A stretch of 64,000 nucleotides of DNA from Crossiella sp. CA-258035. Its GTDB lineage: Bacteria; Actinomycetota; Actinomycetes; Mycobacteriales; Pseudonocardiaceae. Location of the stretch: the NCBI RefSeq assembly GCF_030064675.1, contig NZ_CP116413.1:591001-655000 (forward strand), in the 5' to 3' direction. The stretch's first letter is position 1; the number at the start of each line of letters is the position of its first letter. Of this stretch, positions 51,116 to 60,492 are shown piece after piece. The translations under genes were made by a program, and so were the position numbers. Below the pieces are notes generated by a model that saw only the letters and a list, made by a program, of their open reading frames with translations, did not search any database and had not been told where the DNA came from.

Positions 51116-52561
51116 TCAGCCGAAGTAACGGCCCTGGGTCTGCACGTTCAGCTCGTCGAAGTGCTGGAGCTTGGCCCAGTCGGTGCGCCAGTCGTCGAGC
51201 CGGAGCACGTCGAAGCCCTTCTGGATGTCCGAGGAGTAGATGTAACCGTTGTACCAGTAGGCCGACCAGGAGCCGCCGGTCTTCAGCTCGGTGTCCGAGA
51301 GCGGCCCGCGCTCCCAGAAACCGATCTCCTTGGGCTTGCTGGAGTCGGTGAAGTCGAACACCGACACGCCGCCCTGGTACCAGGCCTGGACCATGATGTC
51401 CTTGCCGGGAACCGGGATCAGCGAGCCGTTGTGCGCGACGCAGTTCTCGGTGTCCTTCTGCGGACGCGGGATCTTGAAGTAGCTGCGGAAGACCAGCTTG
51501 CGCTTGTCGCCCTTGCCCACGATGTCGTAGATGCCGTTCGCACCGCGCTTGTCGCCGGTCTTGGCGTTGCAGGTCGCGCCGCCGCCACCGCCGAGCTCGT
51601 CGGTGAAGATGACCTTGTCGCCGCGGTTGTTGAAGGTCGCGGAGTGCCAGAACGCGAAGTTCACGTCATCGCGCACCCGCTCGATCACCCTCGGCTTCTC
51701 CCGGTCGGAGATGTCGAAGAGGATGCCGTCACCCATGCACGCGCCCGCCGCCAGGTCGAGCTTGGGGTAGACGGTGATGTCGTGGCAGCCCGAGGTCGCG
51801 GACAGGTCCGGGTTGGTCGGGTTCTGCCCGGGGTTGCCGCCGTCCGGGAACAGCACCGGCGCGGAGATGACCTTGGCCGAGGCCGGGTCGCGCAGCGGCA
51901 CCTTCACGATGGAGATCTTGTCGTGCGGCGGCTGGCAGTCCGGGAAGGACGCCGACGGGGCGTAGGAGGAGCTGTACAGGTACACGTTCTTGTTGCCCTT
52001 TTCGGGCACCAGGGTGTGCGTGTGCGACCCGCAGTCGTTCTCCACCGAGGCGACGTACTTCGGGTTGCGCACATCGCTGATGTCGAAGATCTTCACACCC
52101 TCCCAGGACTCCTTGACCGTGGCCGGCTGGCTCACGTTCTCGCAGGAGTCGTTGCTGCGGGAGGAGTCGGTGGACAGGAAGAGCAGGTTCCCGTGCACCG
52201 AGACGTCGTTCTGCCCACCGGGGCAGAGCACCTGGGCGACGCGCTTCGGCTTCGCCGGACGGCGGATGTCGAAGATGTCGAAGCCGTTGTAGTTGCCCAC
52301 GAAGGCGTAGTCGCCCTGGAAGGCCATGTCGGTGCCGAGCGCGTTCTCCGGCGCGAACGGACCGGACTTGGGCAGGTTCGCGACCTGCCGCAGGTTCTTG
52401 CTGCTGACGATCTGGTCAACGCCGGGAATGCCGTCGGTCGGCTCGGCGGCCACGGCAGGCGCGGCGGCGAACGTGGAGGCGGCGACAAGCGCGGCCCCGG
52501 ACAGCACCATCAAAACTCGGCGCGTTGTGCGTTGGGTAGACGCCACCCTCAAAGCTCCCAT
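51116..52561 (-). CDS. Secreted LVIVD-repeat beta-propeller-like protein
   Basis: A 481-residue secreted protein. Signal region VLMVLSGAALVAASTFAAAPAVA, then repeated strands with the pattern FxGDYAFVGNYNGFDIFDI, WEGVKIFDISDVRNPKYVAS and GGVSVFDFTDSSKPKEIG, i.e. LVIVD-type repeats forming a beta-propeller. Multiple cysteines (VLCPGG, NDSCENV, VENDCGSHTHT, SGCHD, GACMGDG) suggest disulfides. Function is unknown; related proteins are extracellular. Start ATG 52561 or GTG 52546. Confidence 0.82.
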   Translation of the reverse strand: MGALRVASTQRTTRRVLMVLSGAALVAASTFAAAPAVAAEPTDGIPGVDQIVSSKNLRQVANLPKSGPFAPENALGTDMAFQGDYAFVGNYNGFDIFDIRRPAKPKRVAQVLCPGGQNDVSVHGNLLFLSTDSSRSNDSCENVSQPATVKESWEGVKIFDISDVRNPKYVASVENDCGSHTHTLVPEKGNKNVYLYSSSYAPSASFPDCQPPHDKISIVKVPLRDPASAKVISAPVLFPDGGNPGQNPTNPDLSATSGCHDITVYPKLDLAAGACMGDGILFDISDREKPRVIERVRDDVNFAFWHSATFNNRGDKVIFTDELGGGGGATCNAKTGDKRGANGIYDIVGKGDKRKLVFRSYFKIPRPQKDTENCVAHNGSLIPVPGKDIMVQAWYQGGVSVFDFTDSSKPKEIGFWERGPLSDTELKTGGSWSAYWYNGYIYSSDIQKGFDVLRLDDWRTDWAKLQHFDELNVQTQGRYFG

Positions 52562-52687
52562 CGCGTGACGGCTGGATCTGTGCAGTATCTCTGTCAGGTT
52601 TGGGTAAGGAAACAGCCTTTCGCCATCCGCTGCACACAGTTTTTCCAGGTTCCCACCAGGCGGACATCCCAGGTAGCGTCGCCGCTC

Positions 52688-53332
52688 GTGAGCCGTCTGC
52701 CGCTGAAATCCGGGGTCCTTGCCGCCTTCGCCGCCCTGGCGCTCACTGCCTGTACCGGCAACGGCACGCAGGGTGCGCCGCCGGAGACCACCGAGCAGGT
52801 GCCGGTGATCGCACCGGGCAAGCCGGGCGAGTCCGCGAAGACCCTGTCCAGCATGCCGCCGATCGCCGAGCGGCCGCCCGGTGATGCCGACTTCAGCTAC
52901 GTGTCCATGATGATTCCGCATCACCGGCAGGCGCTGGAGATGACCGCGCTGGTCGCCGACCGCGCCCAGCACCAGGACGTGCGCGGGCTGGCCGGCCGGA
53001 TCGAGGGCGCGCAGGCCCCGGAGATCCAGGCCATGGAGGGTTACCTGAAGCGGCACAACAAGCCGGTGCCCAGCGCGCACGGCGGGCACGCCGGCAGCAG
53101 CGCCATGCCCGGTATGGCCTCCTTCGCGGACATGGTGCGGCTCAAGGACGCCAGGGGCGCGGAGTTCGACCGGATGTTCGTGCGGCTGATGATCGCCCAC
53201 CACGAGGGCGCGGTGAAGATGGCCAACGACGTGCTGGCCACCGGGCACGACATCTTCGTGGAGGAGATGGCCCAGGACGTCATCGCCACCCAGACCGACG
53301 AGATCAAGCGGATGCGCGAAATCAAGGTCTGA
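52688..53332 (+). CDS. DUF305 lipoprotein
   Basis: A 214-residue protein with lipobox LALTAC near residue 20 and the DUF305 domain: YVSMMIPHHRQALEMTALV and FVRLMIAHHEGAVKMANDV, two His-His helices that form a ferritin-like bundle possibly binding copper. Envelope metal handling is plausible but unproven. GTG 52688 is the closest start to the lipoprotein signal. Divergent from the LVIVD protein. Confidence 0.86.
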   Translation: MSRLPLKSGVLAAFAALALTACTGNGTQGAPPETTEQVPVIAPGKPGESAKTLSSMPPIAERPPGDADFSYVSMMIPHHRQALEMTALVADRAQHQDVRGLAGRIEGAQAPEIQAMEGYLKRHNKPVPSAHGGHAGSSAMPGMASFADMVRLKDARGAEFDRMFVRLMIAHHEGAVKMANDVLATGHDIFVEEMAQDVIATQTDEIKRMREIKV

Positions 53333-53397
53333 ACCGTTTCCGGCGGAAGTCTTGACGCACAACCGTTATCTCTCCCCGGTAACGTCCACAGTGGACT

Positions 53398-53414
53398 GTA
53401 TTGAACAGTATTGA
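53398..53414. promoter_or_regulatory. Tandem GTATTGA repeat upstream of the subtilase gene
   Basis: GTATTGA occurs at 53398-53404 and 53408-53414, a 10-base period, immediately after the palindrome GTCCACAGTGGAC (53384-53396), 78 bases before the GTG. One-helical-turn spacing suits a regulator binding one DNA face. Confidence 0.4.
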
Positions 53415-53491
53415 CTGGGCCATTTGCGGCATTGAACTTCGCTGGTCGCCGGGTTCTGCTCTTGGGCATCGTTCCCAGGAAGGGACCAGCC

Positions 53492-56400
53492 GTGACCAAC
53501 CCGAACACCCGCCGCTGGCGTGCGCCTGCCGCGGCCGTACTGGCCGCAGCGCTGGGCACCGCCGCCTTCGGCCTGGCCGCACCGGCCGCCGCGGCGCCGC
53601 AGCAGCCGCCCCAGGCGGACAAGCAACTGGACAAGCGTGACCGTGAGCTGCTGGCCGAGGCCGCGCGCGAGGGCAAGCAGCGCGTGACCCTGCTGGTGGC
53701 CGCGGGCAAGGGCCGCACCGACAAGGCCGTCGAGGAGCTCCGCTCGCTCGGCGGCGAGGTGGAGACCACCGAGAAGTCGGTGGACTACGTCAAGGTGTCG
53801 GTGCCGAGGGAGAAGGCCGAGCAGGCCGCGAAGCTGAAGTCGGTGGACGCCATCGACATCGACGCGGTCATCCCGGTCGACGACCCGCGCCCGCAGCCCA
53901 ACGGCGCCGTGCAGCCGTTGCCGCAGAAGGCCCCCGACGCCAAGACCCCCCGGGTCAACCCCTACCTGCCGACCGGTGACATCGGCGCCGCGCAGTTCGG
54001 GCAGACGCTGCCGTTCTGGGACGGCCGCGGCACCACCGTGGCGATCCTGGACTCCGGCGTCGACCTGGACCACCCGGCGCTGGCCACCACCAGCACCGGC
54101 GAGCGCAAGATCGTGGACTGGTACACCGCGAACTCGCCCACCTCCGGCGACGGCACCTGGGTCGCGATGACCAAGACCGGCCGCACCGGCAAGTTCACCG
54201 AGGGCGGCCGCGAGTGGACCGCGCCGGCCACCGGTGGCCCGTACTCCTTCGGCCTGTTCAAGGAGACCGCGCAGGACCTGGGCGCGGCGGGCAGCGAGAT
54301 CGGCGGCGACGTCAACCGGGACGGCGACCGCGCCGACTCCTGGGGCGTGCTGCAGGACGTCACCACCAAGGAGGTCCGGGTCGACCTCAACGGCGACGGT
54401 GACTTCACCAACGACAAGTCGATGATCGACTACAAGGTCAAGCAGGACGTCCAGCACTTCGGCGCGGACAAGCCGGCCACCAAGGACGTGGTCGAGCGGA
54501 TGGCCTTCGTGGTGCAGACCGACCGCTCCATCTACGACAACGGCGGCACCCCGTACGTCAACCTGGGCATGGCCTCGGGCTCGCACGGTTCGCACGTGGC
54601 CGGTATCGCGGCCGGTAACAAGCTCTTCGGCGGCAACATCGCCGGTGGCGCGCCGGGCGCGAAGCTGATCTCGATCAAGGCCTGCCTGTCCAGCCCCGGC
54701 TGCACCTCCAGCGGGCTGATCGACGGCGTGCTCTACGCCGCGCGCAACGGCGCGGACGTCATCAACATCTCCATCGGCGGGCTGCCCGGTCTCAACGACG
54801 GCAACAACGCCCGTGCCGCGCTCTACAACCGCACCATCGCCGAGTACAAGATGCAGATCTTCATCTCGGCCGGCAACAGCGGCGCCGGCGCGAACACCGT
54901 CGGCGACCCCTCGGTGGCCACCGACGCGGTGAGCGTGGGCTCCTCGATCACCGCCGAGACCTGGCTGAGCAACTACGGCTCGGAGGCCGCGGCCAAGGAG
55001 GGCCTGCACCCGTTCTCCTCGCGCGGTCCGGCCGAGGACGGCGGCTTCAAGCCGAACATCATCGCCCCGGGCTCGGCGGTCTCCACCACGCTGCTCTGGC
55101 AGGCGCCCGGCCCGACCGCGGGCACCTACACCCTGCCCGCCGGGTACTCGATGTTCAACGGCACCTCGATGGCCTCCCCGCAGGCCACCGGCGCGGCCGC
55201 GCTGCTGCTCAGCGCGTACAAGGCCACCCACGGCGGCCAGCGCCCCACCCCGGCCCAGCTGCGCACCGCGATCTACTCCAGCGCCAAGTTCCTGCCGAAC
55301 CTGGGCGCCTACGAGCAGGGCGCGGGCAAGTTCGACGTGTGGGGCGCGTTCTTCGCCCTGCAGCGCGGCCCGGCCACCGACACGGTGCGCACCGAGGTCG
55401 AGGTGGACACCTCGCTGGAGGGCCAGCTGGCCAAGCCCGGTTTCGGCGTCGGCATCCACGACCGCGAGGGCGTGACCGTCGGCAAGGCCTACACCAGGAC
55501 CTACACCCTGACCCGGACCTCCGGCGCGGCGGGCGACCGCCGGTTCTCGGTGGACTGGGTGGGCAACGACGGCACCTTCTCCTCGGCCCGCTCGGTGCAG
55601 CTGCCGCTGAACACGCCGGTGAAGTTCGAGGTCAAGGTCAACCCGAAGGCCGCGGGCGCGCACTCGGCGCTGCTGCGGCTGGACAACCCGGCCACGCCGG
55701 GCATCGACCACCAGGGCCTGGCCGCGGTCTTCGCCGCCCAGGACTTCACCGCGGCCGCTGGCTACAAGGTGACCGCCTCCGGTGAGATCGGCCGCAACCA
55801 GGCCAAGTCGGTGTTCGTCCGGGTGCCGCAGGGCGCCAGCGCGCTCAAGATCGACCTGAACGCCGGTGGCCCGGCAGGCAAGGGCCAGGTGCGCTTCCTG
55901 CGCTTCGACCCGACCGGGGTGCCGAAGGACGTCACCTCGACCACCAACTGCTACAACCCGGACGCGGGCGCGGGCTGCTCTGGCGGCACGCCGGCCAGCC
56001 GCACCATCACCAACCCGCTGCCGGGCGTGTGGGAGATCATCATCGAGGCCCGCCGGACCTCGGATGTGAAGCTCGCGCCGTTCTCGGTCAGCGCCGAGGT
56101 GCTGGGCACCAAGATCACCCCGAACCCGGACGTGATCCCGACCGCGGCGGTGGGCACGCCGGTGCAGCGCCAGTACACGGTGACCAACTCGCTGGCCGGG
56201 TTCACCGGCAAGCTGGTCGGCGGCACCCTGTCCAGCGCCAGGACCGACCGGCCGAGCATCGCCAACGGGGCCGTGCAGCAGTACGACGTCACCGTGCCCG
56301 CCGGTGCGAGCAGCTTCACCGCGACCATCGGCAGCACCGCCGACGCCGCGGCCGACCTGGACCTGGTGGTGCAGAACTGCACCAGCGGCAGCTGCGTGGA

Positions 56401-56740
56401 CGCCGGTTCCAGCGCGGACGGCGACTCCGAGGAGTCGGTGACCATCGCCAACCCGGCCGCCGGCAAGTGGCGCGTGGTGGTCGACGGCTACTCGGTGCCC
56501 GCGGGCACCACCGCCTACGACTACCTGGACTCCTTCGTCTCGGCGGCGCTGGGCGGCATCGCGGTGACCGACACCGACGCCACCCGCGCCGCGGGGGCCA
56601 CCTGGACCGCGCCGGCGAGCATCACCGTCGCCGGGCAGCCGGGGGAGGGCAGGCACCTGCGGGGCGACCTGCTGGTGCAGACCGCGGACAAGGTGACCGT
56701 CGGCCGTGGCGCCGTGCGGATCCAGGCCGTGACCGGCTGA
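53492..56740 (+). CDS. Large secreted subtilase (S8) with I9-like propeptide and C-terminal beta domains
   Basis: A 1082-residue secreted protease. Signal peptide to about residue 35, with a twin-Arg-like RRWRAPAAA start. A propeptide (about 43-130) resembles the inhibitor I9 fold: KQLDKRDRELLAEAARE, then YVKVSVPREKAEQAAKLKSV. The catalytic triad is Asp187 (AILDSGVDLDHP), His365 (GSHGSHVAG) and Ser559 (FNGTSMASP). The D-to-H interval is ~180 residues instead of ~30 and contains DVNRDGDR and DLNGDGDFTND, calcium-loop-like motifs. The ~500-residue C-terminal part is beta-rich. AGGAAGGGA lies before GTG 53492. The next gene is its tandem paralogue. Confidence 0.93.
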   Translation: MTNPNTRRWRAPAAAVLAAALGTAAFGLAAPAAAAPQQPPQADKQLDKRDRELLAEAAREGKQRVTLLVAAGKGRTDKAVEELRSLGGEVETTEKSVDYVKVSVPREKAEQAAKLKSVDAIDIDAVIPVDDPRPQPNGAVQPLPQKAPDAKTPRVNPYLPTGDIGAAQFGQTLPFWDGRGTTVAILDSGVDLDHPALATTSTGERKIVDWYTANSPTSGDGTWVAMTKTGRTGKFTEGGREWTAPATGGPYSFGLFKETAQDLGAAGSEIGGDVNRDGDRADSWGVLQDVTTKEVRVDLNGDGDFTNDKSMIDYKVKQDVQHFGADKPATKDVVERMAFVVQTDRSIYDNGGTPYVNLGMASGSHGSHVAGIAAGNKLFGGNIAGGAPGAKLISIKACLSSPGCTSSGLIDGVLYAARNGADVINISIGGLPGLNDGNNARAALYNRTIAEYKMQIFISAGNSGAGANTVGDPSVATDAVSVGSSITAETWLSNYGSEAAAKEGLHPFSSRGPAEDGGFKPNIIAPGSAVSTTLLWQAPGPTAGTYTLPAGYSMFNGTSMASPQATGAAALLLSAYKATHGGQRPTPAQLRTAIYSSAKFLPNLGAYEQGAGKFDVWGAFFALQRGPATDTVRTEVEVDTSLEGQLAKPGFGVGIHDREGVTVGKAYTRTYTLTRTSGAAGDRRFSVDWVGNDGTFSSARSVQLPLNTPVKFEVKVNPKAAGAHSALLRLDNPATPGIDHQGLAAVFAAQDFTAAAGYKVTASGEIGRNQAKSVFVRVPQGASALKIDLNAGGPAGKGQVRFLRFDPTGVPKDVTSTTNCYNPDAGAGCSGGTPASRTITNPLPGVWEIIIEARRTSDVKLAPFSVSAEVLGTKITPNPDVIPTAAVGTPVQRQYTVTNSLAGFTGKLVGGTLSSARTDRPSIANGAVQQYDVTVPAGASSFTATIGSTADAAADLDLVVQNCTSGSCVDAGSSADGDSEESVTIANPAAGKWRVVVDGYSVPAGTTAYDYLDSFVSAALGGIAVTDTDATRAAGATWTAPASITVAGQPGEGRHLRGDLLVQTADKVTVGRGAVRIQAVTG

Positions 56741-56756
56741 CCAACTGAATGATCGG

Positions 56757-56793
56757 ACGACCCCGCCTGGGCTGCACTCCCGGGCGGGGTCGT
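56757..56793 (+). terminator. Terminator after first subtilase
   Basis: ACGACCCCGCC (56757-56767) and GGCGGGGTCGT (56783-56793), perfect 11-base arms, followed by TCTCTT. The interior CTGCACTCCCGG recurs in the terminator of the second subtilase. Confidence 0.85.
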
Positions 56794-56838
56794 TCTCTTC
56801 GGAGCGCCGGGACCGTCCATTGTGGATACCGTGCCAGC

Positions 56839-59800
56839 GTGACCACACCGCCTCGCCTGGTGCTCCTGCTCGTCAGCGCGGTCCTGGCCGCGACCGGACT
56901 CGCCGCGCTGCCCGCGGCCGCCGCGCCGCCGGTGAAACAGCTGGACAAGGCCGACCGCGGCCGGATCGCCGAGGCGCGCGGCGCCGGGCAGTCCACGGTG
57001 ACCCTGGTGGTCGCCGCCGAGCAGGGCCACGTGGGCGCGGCCGAGACCGAGCTGCGCGAGCTGGGCGGGGTGGTGCGCGCGGCCGAGCCCGCGGTGGGCT
57101 ACCTCAAGGTCGAGCTGCCCGCCGCGCAGGCGGAGCGGGCCGTGGCGCTGGCCTCGGTCAAGGCCGTGGACGTGGAGCACCTGGTGCACCGGGAGGACCC
57201 GCGGCCGCAGGGCGCGGACCAGCCGCTGCCGCAGTCGCCGCCCGGCCCGCTGACCCCGCGCGCCAACCCGTACCTGCCCACCAGGGACATCGGCGCGGCG
57301 GACTTCCCCGCCGACGGACGCGGCGTGCTGATCGCGATCCTGGACTCCGGCGTGGACCTCGACCACCCGGCGCTGGCCACAACCAGCACCGGCGAGCGCA
57401 AGATCGTGGACTGGCACAACGCGAACGCCCCTGACTCGGGTGACGGCGGCTGGGTCGAGATGACCACGAAGCTCCACAATGGACGGTTCCGCGAGCAGGA
57501 CCGGGACTGGGTGGCGCCGGCCGGGGGCGGCCCGTTCTCCTTCGGCCTGCTCACCGAGGTCGCGGGTGACCTCGGCGCCAAGAACAGCGAGGTCGGCGGC
57601 GACCTCAACCGGGACGGCGACCGCACGGACTCCTGGGGCGTGTTGCAGGACACCGCGAGCAAGCAGGTCAGGGTGGACCTCAACGGCGACCGCGACTTCA
57701 CCAACGACCGGCCGATGACCGACTACAAGGTCGGCTACGACGTCGGCCACTTCGGCGCGGACCGCCCGGAGACCGCGGTGCTGGACCGGATCGCCTTCGT
57801 GGTGCAGACCGACCGCTCCACCTACGACGGCCAGGCCACGCCGTATGTGAACATCGGGGTGGCGGGCGGCCTGCACGGTTCGCACGTGGCCGGCATCGCG
57901 GCCGGGCACAAGCTCTTCGGCGGGGCGATGGCCGGTGCCGCCCCCGGCGCGCAGCTCATGTCGGTCAAGGCCTGCCTGGCCAGTCCCGGCTGCACCAACA
58001 GCGGCTTGCTGGACGGGGTGCTCTACGCCGCGCGCAACGGCGCGGACATCGTCAACATCTCCATCGGCGGGCTGCCCGCGCTCAACAACGGCGACGATGC
58101 CGTGGCCGCGCTCTACAACCGCACCATCGCCGAGTACAAGATGCAGCTCGTCATCTCGGCTGGCAACGACGGCGCGGGCGCGAACACCGTTGGCGAGCCA
58201 GGCGCGACCGTGGACGCGGTGACCGTCGGCTCCTCGATCACCGCCGAGACCTGGCTGAGCAACTACGGTTCGGTGACACCGGTCCAGCAGGGCCTGCACT
58301 CCTACTCCTCGCGCGGACCGGCCGAGGACGGCGGCTTCAAGCCGAACATCATCGCCCCCGGCGCGGCGATATCCACGGTGCCGCAATGGCAAGAGCCCTC
58401 GCCGATCCCTGGCACCTACCCGCTGCCCACCGGGTACGCGATGCTCAACGGCACCTCGATGGCCGCCCCGCAGGCCACCGGCGGCGCGGCCCTGCTGATC
58501 GGCGCGCACAAGGCGCGGCACGGCTCCCGGCCCGATCCGGCCGCGCTGCGCAACGCGATCTACTCCACCGCGAAGTTCCTGCCGAACCTGGGCGCGTATG
58601 AACAAGGTGTCGGCCTGCTCGACGTGCCGGCCGCTTTCCGTGCCCTGCAACGAGGTCCGGCCCCGGAGAAGATCACCGCCGAGGTGCCGGTGCGGACCGT
58701 CCTCTCCGGCGAGCTGGCCAAACCCCATGTGGGCGCCGGCATCCACGACCGCGAGGGCGTTTCCGTCGGCCAGACCTACACCCGCACCTACACGCTGACC
58801 CGCACCACCGGCACGGCCAACCGCGCCTGGCACCGGGTGCAGTGGGTCGGCGACGACGGCACCTTCAGCTCGGCCAGCGGCATCCGGCTGCCGCTGAACG
58901 AGCCGGTGCGGCTGGACGTGACGATCACCCCGCGCACCGCGGGCGCGCATTCGGCCTTGCTGCGCATCGACAACCCGGCCACCCCCGGCGTCGACCTGGT
59001 CACCCTCAACACGGTGTTCGCGCCGCTGGAACTGGGCGCTGCCAACGGTTTCACCGCCGGCGGCAGCGGCGAGGTCGGCCGCAACGGCACCCGCTCCACC
59101 TTCGTCAGGGTGCCCGAGGGCACGACCGGGCTGAAGATCGACCTGGTCGGTGGCGGCGCGCCCGGCCAGGGACAGCTGCGCTTCCTGCCGTTCACCCCGT
59201 CCGGTCTGCCGTACGAGAAGACCGGTTCCGTGCTCTGCTACCAGCCCGACGCCGGCGGCGGCTGCCCCACCGGCGCACCGGCCAGCCGCACCGTGCTGTC
59301 ACCGATGCCGGGGGTCTGGGAGATCGTGGTGGACGCCCGGCGCACCTCCGACGCGCTCACCGCGCCGTTCACCGTGACCGCGGCCGCGCTGGCGATCAAG
59401 GTCCAGCCGGATCCGGACGTGCTGACCTCGGTGACCCGCGGCGCACCGCAGGCCAGGGAGTACCGGCTGCACAGCACGATGGCCCCGTTCACCGGGCGGC
59501 TGACCGGCGGGCCGATGGGCAGCGCCCGCCCACTGCGGCCCACCATCGCCACCGGAGCCCAGCAGAGCCACGAGCTCACCGTGCCCGAGGGCGCCACCTC
59601 GCTGACCGTGCGCACCGGCAACCCGGCCGACCCCGGCACGGACCTGGACCTGGTGGTCTTCGACTGCTCCAGCGGCGACTGCGTGCAGGCGGGCCAGAGC
59701 GCCGGGTCCAGCGCGGCGGAGGAGGTGACCATCGACAACCCCAGGGCCGGGCGCTGGCGGGCGGTGGTCGACGGCTACGCGATTCCCGGCGGCAGCACCG

Positions 59801-60027
59801 AATACGACTACCTGGACCGCTACGCCGCGCCCTCGCTGGGCGTGGTCGAGGTGACCGACGAGGACCGGCTGCGGGAGACCGGCAGCCAGTGGACAGCGCC
59901 GGGACTGGTGATCGCGCGCAGCGGCCTCACCGAGGGGCGCGAGCTGCGCGGGGAGCTGCGGGTGCGCACCACCGCCGAGGGCGTGGCCGCGGTCGGCGGC
60001 GTGGAGGTGCGCGCCGTCAGCGGGTGA
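56839..60027 (+). CDS. Second large secreted subtilase (S8), paralogue
   Basis: A 1062-residue secreted protease, closely similar along its whole length to the preceding gene. Signal peptide to ~29, I9-like propeptide (QLDKADRGRIAEARGAG; YLKVELPAAQAERAVALASV), Asp169 in AILDSGVDLDHP, His in GLHGSHVAG (about 346), Ser in LNGTSMAAP (about 540). The calcium-like DLNRDGDR and DLNGDRDFTND insert is retained. All catalytic residues are intact, so a recent tandem duplication with two active enzymes is likely. GTG 56839 follows the terminator of the first gene, so it must have its own promoter in a ~45-base gap or rely on read-through. Confidence 0.92.
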   Translation: MTTPPRLVLLLVSAVLAATGLAALPAAAAPPVKQLDKADRGRIAEARGAGQSTVTLVVAAEQGHVGAAETELRELGGVVRAAEPAVGYLKVELPAAQAERAVALASVKAVDVEHLVHREDPRPQGADQPLPQSPPGPLTPRANPYLPTRDIGAADFPADGRGVLIAILDSGVDLDHPALATTSTGERKIVDWHNANAPDSGDGGWVEMTTKLHNGRFREQDRDWVAPAGGGPFSFGLLTEVAGDLGAKNSEVGGDLNRDGDRTDSWGVLQDTASKQVRVDLNGDRDFTNDRPMTDYKVGYDVGHFGADRPETAVLDRIAFVVQTDRSTYDGQATPYVNIGVAGGLHGSHVAGIAAGHKLFGGAMAGAAPGAQLMSVKACLASPGCTNSGLLDGVLYAARNGADIVNISIGGLPALNNGDDAVAALYNRTIAEYKMQLVISAGNDGAGANTVGEPGATVDAVTVGSSITAETWLSNYGSVTPVQQGLHSYSSRGPAEDGGFKPNIIAPGAAISTVPQWQEPSPIPGTYPLPTGYAMLNGTSMAAPQATGGAALLIGAHKARHGSRPDPAALRNAIYSTAKFLPNLGAYEQGVGLLDVPAAFRALQRGPAPEKITAEVPVRTVLSGELAKPHVGAGIHDREGVSVGQTYTRTYTLTRTTGTANRAWHRVQWVGDDGTFSSASGIRLPLNEPVRLDVTITPRTAGAHSALLRIDNPATPGVDLVTLNTVFAPLELGAANGFTAGGSGEVGRNGTRSTFVRVPEGTTGLKIDLVGGGAPGQGQLRFLPFTPSGLPYEKTGSVLCYQPDAGGGCPTGAPASRTVLSPMPGVWEIVVDARRTSDALTAPFTVTAAALAIKVQPDPDVLTSVTRGAPQAREYRLHSTMAPFTGRLTGGPMGSARPLRPTIATGAQQSHELTVPEGATSLTVRTGNPADPGTDLDLVVFDCSSGDCVQAGQSAGSSAAEEVTIDNPRAGRWRAVVDGYAIPGGSTEYDYLDRYAAPSLGVVEVTDEDRLRETGSQWTAPGLVIARSGLTEGRELRGELRVRTTAEGVAAVGGVEVRAVSG

Positions 60028-60036
60028 ACCGGCTGA

Positions 60037-60492
60037 TCACGACGGCCCCACACCGGGCTGCACTCCCGGTGTGGGGTCGTCTCGCGGGATCAGCCGATCC
60101 AGTTCCACTGAGGTGACGGAGGGCAGCGCGGCGGCTCGTTCCACGGCGTCGAGGGGCACATCGACCCGCAGATATCCGACCGCACCGTCACTGACCTCCA
60201 CAGTCGCTCCGAGTTCGCGTAGCCCCTTGGTGACCTTGTCGGTCGCCCCGGGTTCGGTGAACACCATGAGCAGCATGGTCTTCCGGCCCTCCTGACGGGC
60301 CTTGGCCACCTGCTGGCGTTGCGCCTCATCGAGCTTGCGCACTGGCGACTCGCTACTGACCTGCGTACTGGGCGAACCACTTGCGGTGGGCGAGGGCGGG
60401 GAACCGGCCTGGGGCCGCGCGCCGCATGAGCCGAGGACCAGGGCGGCCGTGACCGCGAACACCCCGGCGCCGGCTCGGCAGAGCGGACCCAT
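60037..60492 (-). CDS. Lipoprotein with stand-alone subtilase-propeptide-like (I9) domain
   Basis: A 151-residue lipoprotein: MGPLCRAGAGVFAVTAALVL followed by GSC (lipid Cys23), a Ser/Pro linker, then a ~90-residue domain similar to the propeptides of the two neighbouring subtilases. KLDEAQRQQVAKARQEGRK matches their KQLDKxDR start, YLRVDVPLDAVERAAALPSV matches YLKVELPAAQAERAVALASV, and both continue into a D-D/E-D-P segment. No catalytic domain follows, so it should act in trans as an inhibitor or folding helper for the secreted proteases (inference). GAGGAG precedes ATG 60492. Its 3' end is convergent with the second subtilase. Confidence 0.85.
   Translation of the reverse strand: MGPLCRAGAGVFAVTAALVLGSCGARPQAGSPPSPTASGSPSTQVSSESPVRKLDEAQRQQVAKARQEGRKTMLLMVFTEPGATDKVTKGLRELGATVEVSDGAVGYLRVDVPLDAVERAAALPSVTSVELDRLIPRDDPTPGVQPGVGPS
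60042..60080. terminator. Terminator after second subtilase, inside the convergent lipoprotein CDS
   Basis: ACGGCCCCACACCGGG (60042-60057) pairs with CCCGGTGTGGGGTCGT (60065-60080), one mismatch. It lies within the last codons of the minus-strand lipoprotein gene and could end both transcripts. Confidence 0.75.

Noticed and set aside
53366-56848. 1160-residue minus-strand open frame opposite the first subtilase
   Set aside because: It mirrors the subtilase codons (Val/Gly/Arg/His-rich repeats), with no domain or signal; the plus-strand gene has a complete catalytic triad and ribosome site.
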